A DNA stretch of 64,000 nucleotides from Clostridiales bacterium. GTDB taxonomy: Bacteria > Bacillota > Clostridia > Oscillospirales > Oscillospiraceae. The translations under genes and the position numbers were made by a program. Below are positions 59,752 through 64,000 of the stretch, piece by piece; the first letter of the stretch is position 1, and every line of letters starts with the position of its first letter. Where the stretch lies: assembly GCA_004556965.1 (NCBI GenBank), contig SFFE01000013.1, forward strand, positions 13,576 to 77,575. The letters run 5' to 3'. The notes below the pieces were generated by a model. That model was given only the letters and a program-made list of their open reading frames with translations, ran no database searches and was not told the origin of the DNA.

Positions 59752-60732
59752 ATGGCAAAGACAATTAAAACCGTGGTTACCGAGAAGCTCGGTATCGAGT
59801 ATCCGATCATTCAGGGCTGCATGCAGTGGATTGCGCGCGCACCGCTGGTCGCGGCAGTTTCGGAGGCCGGCGGCCTCGGCATTCTCTCTTCTTCCACGTT
59901 CCAGACGGCGGAGGATCTGCAGAATGAGATCCGCAAGGTCAAGGAGCTGACCAGCAAGCCCTTCGCGGTCAACCTGACGCTGATGCCGTCTCTGGTGGTT
60001 CCGGACTATGCGGGTTATATCCGCGTGTGCAAGGAAGAGGGTGTCAAGGTCATGGAGACGGCCGGCCGTCCCCCGAAGGACGACATGGTCAAGGCGATCA
60101 AGGACGCCGGCATGACGCTCATCCACAAGTGCACCACCGTGAAGCACGCGCGCAAGGCACAGTCCATCGGCGCGGACATGGTCGTGGCCGACGGCTGCGA
60201 GTGCGCGGGACACCCCGGTGAAAACGATATCACCACCATGGCGCTGACCCCAGCCTGCGTCGAGGCGCTGGACATCCCCGTCATCACGGCGGGCGGCATC
60301 GGCACCGGCCGTCAGATGGCTGCGGCGCTGATGCTGGGCGGCGAGGCCGTCTATCTCGGCACCCGTTTCCTGCTGTCGCAGGAGTGCCCGGTGCTGCCGG
60401 CGGTCAAGCAGTATCTGGCCGAGAACGCAACGGAGATGGACACCATCATTCTGCTGCGCTCCTTCACGAACTCCACCCGTATTTTCAAGAGCGAAGTCGC
60501 AAAACGCGTATATGCGAAAGAGCAGGCGCACTGCGAGTTCAAGGACGTGCAGGAAGATATGGCCGGCAAGACCGCCTGCAAGATGTTCTTCGAAAATGGC
60601 GACGTGCAGGGTACCGGCACGATCTGCATCGGCCAGACGGCCGGCGTCATTCACGACGTTCCGACCTGCAAGGAGATCATCGACGGCATGATGAAGGAAT
60701 GCGTCGAGACCCTCGGCAAGTTCGACGACTGA
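59752..60732 (+). CDS. Nitronate monooxygenase/FabK-like flavin oxidoreductase 3
   Basis: A 326-residue FMN-type TIM-barrel enzyme. It starts MAKTIKTVVTEKLGIEYPII; the loop MVVADGCECAGHPGEND carries the family histidine; PVITAGGIGTGRQMAAALML and EAVYLGTRFLLSQECP bind flavin. AGGAGG precedes ATG 59752. It is most like gene 1 in length and sequence. It stands alone between PucR regulator 2 and a convergent flavodoxin-fold gene. Reaction unknown. Confidence 0.9.
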   Translation: MAKTIKTVVTEKLGIEYPIIQGCMQWIARAPLVAAVSEAGGLGILSSSTFQTAEDLQNEIRKVKELTSKPFAVNLTLMPSLVVPDYAGYIRVCKEEGVKVMETAGRPPKDDMVKAIKDAGMTLIHKCTTVKHARKAQSIGADMVVADGCECAGHPGENDITTMALTPACVEALDIPVITAGGIGTGRQMAAALMLGGEAVYLGTRFLLSQECPVLPAVKQYLAENATEMDTIILLRSFTNSTRIFKSEVAKRVYAKEQAHCEFKDVQEDMAGKTACKMFFENGDVQGTGTICIGQTAGVIHDVPTCKEIIDGMMKECVETLGKFDD

Positions 60733-60748
60733 TTTGCAAAATAAACAC

Positions 60749-60787
60749 AAACACGGCGAGCCTGATCTTCAGGTTCGCCGTGTTTTT
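60749..60787. terminator. Terminator after flavin oxidoreductase 3
   Basis: AAACACGGCGAGCCTGA pairs with TCAGGTTCGCCGTGTTT (one G-U) and ends in TTTTTT; flanking A and T tracts allow use from both sides. Confidence 0.88.
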
Positions 60788-60804
60788 TGAGGAAGGGGGG
60801 GGGA

Positions 60805-61578
60805 TTATTTCAGAGCAGCTTCCGCTTCTGCGGCAGCTTTCGCAGCCGCCTCGGCGGCCTTTTTCGCGCAGTGCGCATAGTAGGAATCGGCCATCTCTTC
60901 AAACTTTTTCTTCGGGAGAATGGTCTCGTCGAGCTTGGTGCGCGTGGCGGGGAGGATGCAGCCGTACTTGGCGTAATCCACGCCGGCCTCGCGGACATAG
61001 CCGAGATACTCGTCCACACGGTCCTTCAAAAACGGTACGGGCAGCATCTCGCCCTGACCGCAAAACAGCGTGGTGTAGTTGTCAACGCCGAGGATCAGGT
61101 CGAACTGCGCCTTGACCGCGTCATAATTGCCCTTGTAGTAGCAGAAGCCACAGGTGGAGATGAGGATGTGCCGCTGGTGCGACAGGTCGTAGCGGGAGGC
61201 GTGCTTGCCGTTGCCCTTGCCGTCGATGCGCTCCTGCATGATCGGCCGCATGGTGGGCACCTGGCGGTCAACGAACACCTTCAGCAGGCCGGGCAGAGAG
61301 TAGTAGTAGAGCGGGAAGCTCCAGATGACTACATCCGCCGCGATGATCTTTTCGTTTGCCGCGGCCATGTCGTCGTTTTTGTAGCAGAAACATTCGCCCG
61401 GCGTCCGCTTCCAGCAGTTGAGGCAGCCGAGGCAGGTGTTGATGTTCAGCTTGGATACGGTGATGGTCTCGACCTCTGCGTCGCATGTGTCGCACAGCCC
61501 ATCCACAAATGCGTTCGTGAGCTTGAGGGAGTTGCTCCGCTCCATTTTCGGGCTGCCATTGATAATCAGTACTTTCAT
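60805..61578 (-). CDS. Flavodoxin-fold NAD(P)H:FMN oxidoreductase family protein
   Basis: A 257-residue flavin reductase-like protein. The FMN phosphate loop is VLIINGSPKMERSNSLKLTN at the N-terminus. A cysteine group CLGCLNCWKRTPGECFC (about 50-66) is typical of the iron-sulfur-flavoprotein-like subgroup. WSFPLYYYSLPGLLKVFVDR is the flavin-ring region. The C-terminal 25 residues are Ala/Glu/Lys-rich. The start ATG 61578 has GGAGG eight bases upstream. It lies downstream of the crotonase gene on the same strand and may supply electrons to the flavoenzymes. Confidence 0.85.
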   Translation of the reverse strand: MKVLIINGSPKMERSNSLKLTNAFVDGLCDTCDAEVETITVSKLNINTCLGCLNCWKRTPGECFCYKNDDMAAANEKIIAADVVIWSFPLYYYSLPGLLKVFVDRQVPTMRPIMQERIDGKGNGKHASRYDLSHQRHILISTCGFCYYKGNYDAVKAQFDLILGVDNYTTLFCGQGEMLPVPFLKDRVDEYLGYVREAGVDYAKYGCILPATRTKLDETILPKKKFEEMADSYYAHCAKKAAEAAAKAAAEAEAALK

Positions 61579-61631
61579 AAGAGAAACCTCCATTGTCCTG
61601 TATTTTTCTCCGGGATGTATTGTGAGATCGG

Positions 61632-62423
61632 TTATTCGCAGGTAAAATGACCCTGCCGCTTTTCCAGCATGGCCGCCGCGGCTTCTGCCTTATCCTTCGT
61701 GGATACCGTGTAGATGCCCTGAATCTCTTCTGCCAGCAGACCAACGGAGCCGCTGGCATCCTCGGCGATGTTGATGCATTTCTTGCACATCTGCACGGCG
61801 ATCGGCGGCTTTGCGGCCAGCTTCCGGGCGTAATCCAGCGTGGTCTTTTCCAGCTCGGATAGCGGCACGACGCGCTCCACAAGCCGGATGCGCTGCGCCT
61901 CAGCGGCGTCAATGTCCTCGCAGGTCATGGCCAGCAGCTTGGTCATGCCGGGGCCGATGAGCTTCGTCAGCCGGGTGGTGCCGCCCATGTCGGTGCTGAT
62001 GCCGGCATTGACCTCGCGCAGCGAGAACAGTGCGTTATCTGCAGCGATGCGGAAGTCGCAAGAAGCGACCAGCTCAATGGCGGTGCCCATGCAGGCGCCC
62101 TGAATGCCCACGACGACCGGCAGATTGAAATCATGCCAGAAGCGATAGGCCTGCTGCCAGTGGTATACGCCGTACAGGCTGCGGCCGGGCGTCCCGATGA
62201 CGGTCTTGGCGTAGTTGAGGTCGATACCGGCGGAAAAATGCCGTCCGTCGGCCAGCATCGCAATGGCGCGCAGCTCGTGATTGCCGACGATTTCCCGGTT
62301 TTGCAGATCCATCATGGCTTCGTAAAACGGCGCGCTGATGGTGTTCAGACGCTCCGGCCGTGCGAGCCGGACAATGCCGACGTGTCCTTCCTGTGTAAAG
62401 CTGAAGAATGCCTCATATCCCAT
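61632..62423 (-). CDS. Enoyl-CoA hydratase/isomerase (crotonase) family protein
   Basis: A 263-residue crotonase. The oxyanion-hole segments are ADGRHFSAGIDLNYA and IQGACMGTAIELVASCDFRI; the second active-site region is LREVNAGISTDMGGTTRLTK, where the usual Pro-Gly-Gly is changed to Asp-Met-Gly-Gly as in Delta3,5-Delta2,4-dienoyl-CoA isomerase-like members. So C=C shifting is as likely as hydration. It precedes the flavodoxin-fold gene by 53 bases and closes the organic-acid region. Confidence 0.9.
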   Translation of the reverse strand: MGYEAFFSFTQEGHVGIVRLARPERLNTISAPFYEAMMDLQNREIVGNHELRAIAMLADGRHFSAGIDLNYAKTVIGTPGRSLYGVYHWQQAYRFWHDFNLPVVVGIQGACMGTAIELVASCDFRIAADNALFSLREVNAGISTDMGGTTRLTKLIGPGMTKLLAMTCEDIDAAEAQRIRLVERVVPLSELEKTTLDYARKLAAKPPIAVQMCKKCINIAEDASGSVGLLAEEIQGIYTVSTKDKAEAAAAMLEKRQGHFTCE

Positions 62424-62582
62424 GGAATTTTGACTCCTTTCCAGCGGAAAATCCGCGTTTTTGATATTATATTAACGTTTTGCGGCATGGCAGGCAACGT
62501 TGAAGTATCTAAATCTCCGCTCGGACGCTGCGCGAAGTTTTGGAAGACATACCGAAAGAAACCGCGCCGGTTCCGCCTGCAA

Positions 62583-62620
62583 ACAAAAAAAGATTCCCGG
62601 CACAGCCGGGAACCTTTTTG
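62583..62620. terminator. Bidirectional terminator
   Basis: AAAGATTCCCGGC-ACA-GCCGGGAACCTTT with A and T tracts on both sides; mainly ends the DUF1002 gene on the minus strand. Confidence 0.85.
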
Positions 62621-62639
62621 GATTTTATGGTTGTCCGCT

Positions 62640-63533
62640 TTACTTCCGGAACAGGTCAAGCACGCGGTTGAAGAAGCTGCCGATGGCTTCCATGATGTTC
62701 TGGACGGTCTCTTTCACAGTACCTGCAAAGCCGGAGAGCTTATCCTTCGCGTCCGCAAACTGGCGCAGCGTCTCCTGCACGGCCTGCACTTTGGCGAGCA
62801 GCGCGGAGGTGTCGAGCTTTTCCATCGCGCGGCAAAGCTCGATGAGCTGGTTGATCTGGTTGTCGGACAGCTCCACGTCGTATTCCTTGGCGATCTCGAT
62901 GATCTGCTCGCGCAGCTCTTCGTCGGTCATGTTGACGGTCTCGTCCAAAAGGAGCTTCAGGGCGTTTACGATTTCCACGGAGTCATATTCGCCGATTTCC
63001 TTGGCCAACTCCGCTGTGACGGCCAGCTCCTGCGAGCTGACCTCCTTGGCCGTCTCATCGAGCTTTTCGCCCGTGATGTCCTCATACGCCTTATACACGC
63101 CGGTCAGCGCCGCGGTGCCGGACACGCCGAAGGGCGCGGCGACCATGATCTTCGCGTCCGTGATGCCGGCGGTGGCCAGCGCGCTGATGTACATCTGACT
63201 GGTGCAGTAGGTGATGTTGGAGGTGGACACGCTGATGCCGTCACCCGCCTTGAGCACTTCAATGTAGATGCAGGAGATGGACTTTGTGCCGATGACGGAT
63301 TCATCGACCACGCCCTCCAGGTATTGGCGCTCGTCCTGATTCGTGACGGTCAGCTCCGTAACGCTGCCGCGCTCAATGCCGAAGGCGGAATAGACGGTTT
63401 TGATCTCCGACTCGGAGAGGTCCGCGCCGATGACGGTACGCGCTTCGCCTGCGTCGATGGCGGAGACCGAACAGAGCCCGGCCAGCAAACATACGGCCAG
63501 CACCAAGGGAAGAATTCGTTTGATGCACTTCAT
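62640..63533 (-). CDS. Secreted DUF1002 protein
   Basis: A 297-residue protein with a signal peptide (MKCIKRILPLVLAVCLLAGL, cleavage near CSVSA). The body matches the DUF1002 family: SESEIKTVYSAFGIERGSVT, ISVSTSNITYCTSQMYISAL, TAGITDAKIMVAAPFGVSGT and a helical C-terminal half. The last 40 residues are an amphipathic helix rich in Phe/Val. Family function is unknown. The start ATG 63533 follows GAAAGGA; an in-frame ATG at 63542 is possible. Confidence 0.83.
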   Translation of the reverse strand: MKCIKRILPLVLAVCLLAGLCSVSAIDAGEARTVIGADLSESEIKTVYSAFGIERGSVTELTVTNQDERQYLEGVVDESVIGTKSISCIYIEVLKAGDGISVSTSNITYCTSQMYISALATAGITDAKIMVAAPFGVSGTAALTGVYKAYEDITGEKLDETAKEVSSQELAVTAELAKEIGEYDSVEIVNALKLLLDETVNMTDEELREQIIEIAKEYDVELSDNQINQLIELCRAMEKLDTSALLAKVQAVQETLRQFADAKDKLSGFAGTVKETVQNIMEAIGSFFNRVLDLFRK

Positions 63534-63730
63534 ATGGTTCATCCTTTCTTTGATGGACAGGGAATTGCGGAGGAAAGCAGTTCGCTGCTTATGTGGGATT
63601 TGACGTGCGCCGGGACAAAATGTTTCCGAAAAGTTTTGGCATGTGCGCAAAATCAAGCCACATGCCTGCGCCAGCAGGCGCGGCGGACGTTGACAGCCGC
63701 CGCCCTTTGCGGTACAATGACAGCGCATCT

Positions 63731-63796
63731 GCCCCCGTACCTCACCAGGATAGAGGGTCCGCCTCCTAAAAATCGAATCGTTCGAATCCTGGAGCC
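63731..63796 (+). pseudogene. Decayed tandem copy of tRNA-Arg(CCT)
   Basis: GCCCCCGTAcCTCA, GGATAGAG, CGCCTCCTAA and GTTCGAATCCTGG follow the order of the intact tRNA at 63824, but the acceptor 3' strand does not pair with GCCCCCG and the anticodon stem is broken. It is a degenerate duplicate, 27 bases upstream of the real gene. Confidence 0.65.
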
Positions 63797-63823
63797 TTGT
63801 AAAATTGAATATTTTCTGTATAA

Positions 63824-63900
63824 GCCCCCGTAGCTCAGTTGGATAGAGCGGTCGCCTCCTAAGCGACAGGCCACTGGTTCGAACCCAGCCGGGGGTGCCA
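63824..63900 (+). tRNA. tRNA-Arg, anticodon CCT, with encoded CCA
   Basis: Acceptor stem GCCCCCG (63824-63830) pairs with CGGGGGT (63890-63896). The D-arm is GCTCAGTTGGATAGAGC; the anticodon arm is GTCGC-CTCCTAA-GCGAC; the T-arm contains GGTTCGAACCC. The discriminator is G and CCA is encoded at 63898-63900. It reads codon AGG. Confidence 0.97.
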
Positions 63901-63906
63901 AAAATG

Positions 63907-63947
63907 ACCGTTGTAAGCTGTTTTTTGATGGTTTACGGCGGTTTTTT
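63907..63947 (+). terminator. Terminator after tRNA-Arg
   Basis: ACCGTTGTAAGC pairs with GTTTACGGCGGT using several G-U pairs, followed by TTTTTT. Confidence 0.65.
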
Positions 63948-64000
63948 GTTATCGTTTTCCCAGAGCGTTCTTGTCGCTCCGTCGGAACGATTTTATACAT

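Noticed and set aside
63653..64000. A 115-codon minus-strand reading frame with the phrase APPAGFEPVACRLGG
   Set aside because: It is the antisense of the tRNA-Arg gene and its decayed copy; this phrase is a well-known false protein made from tRNA antisense.
1..64000. CRISPR array, prophage or insertion sequence
   Set aside because: No regularly spaced direct repeats, cas genes, transposase, integrase or phage structural genes were recognised anywhere in the window.

Overview
The window looks like a chromosome segment of a high-GC, anaerobic, gut-type Clostridia (Oscillospiraceae-like); genus cannot be fixed from sequence alone. Support: sigma-A promoters with TTGACA/TATAAT boxes, strong AGGAGG ribosome sites, a CIRCE/HrcA operator before groES-groEL, a guanine and a cobalamin riboswitch, RNase Y, ECF transport with a fused double ATPase, BMP-type nucleoside ABC transport, PucR regulators and CaiB/BaiF CoA-transferases. 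No phage, insertion sequence or CRISPR array is visible.

Layout. 1-2.3 kb: minus operon AbrB regulator, methionine gamma-lyase family PLP enzyme, EamA-type transporter (cut by the window edge). 2.3-8.3 kb: purine salvage, with xpt and then a guanine-riboswitch-controlled BMP lipoprotein/ATPase/two-permease transporter. 8.3-14.7 kb: minus operon under a cobalamin riboswitch with terminator, encoding an S-layer-anchored transcobalamin-like protein, an anchored DUF4430 protein, EcfT, a fused EcfA-EcfA' and an S component. It reads as a complete corrinoid capture-and-uptake system. 14.7-18.1 kb: DUF4015 glycoside-hydrolase-like protein, rpiB and a PMT-type glycosyltransferase. 18.3-20 kb: rny. 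20.2-28.4 kb: a large unknown surface protein, a histidine kinase and a Cthe_2159-type carbohydrate-binding protein that both lost their 5' ends at one junction, an XRE membrane regulator, and a polysaccharide deacetylase/membrane protein/FliB-like operon. 28.5-36 kb: a frameshifted nitrilase, groES-groEL, a lipid kinase, a small element with inverted ends, and an aroC/membrane protein/THUMP methyltransferase operon. 36-39.8 kb: response regulator, histidine kinase, HtrA protease.

40-62.4 kb is a dense organic-acid/acyl-CoA region: two PucR-family regulators, two related acyl-CoA ligases, two class III CoA-transferases, three nitronate monooxygenase/FabK-like flavoenzymes, a 2-enoate-reductase-like Fe-S flavoenzyme, a gamma-carbonic-anhydrase-like hexapeptide protein, an SLC13/DASS anion transporter, a metallo-beta-lactamase-fold hydrolase, a hotdog thioesterase-like protein, a flavodoxin-fold protein and a crotonase. 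The genes are arranged around long AT-rich divergent control regions that share short motifs. The logic is import of a carboxylate, activation to a CoA ester, C=C hydration/reduction, and CoA recycling by transferases; the substrate cannot be read from sequence.

62.6-64 kb: a DUF1002 secreted protein and a tRNA-Arg(CCT) gene preceded by a decayed tandem copy of itself.
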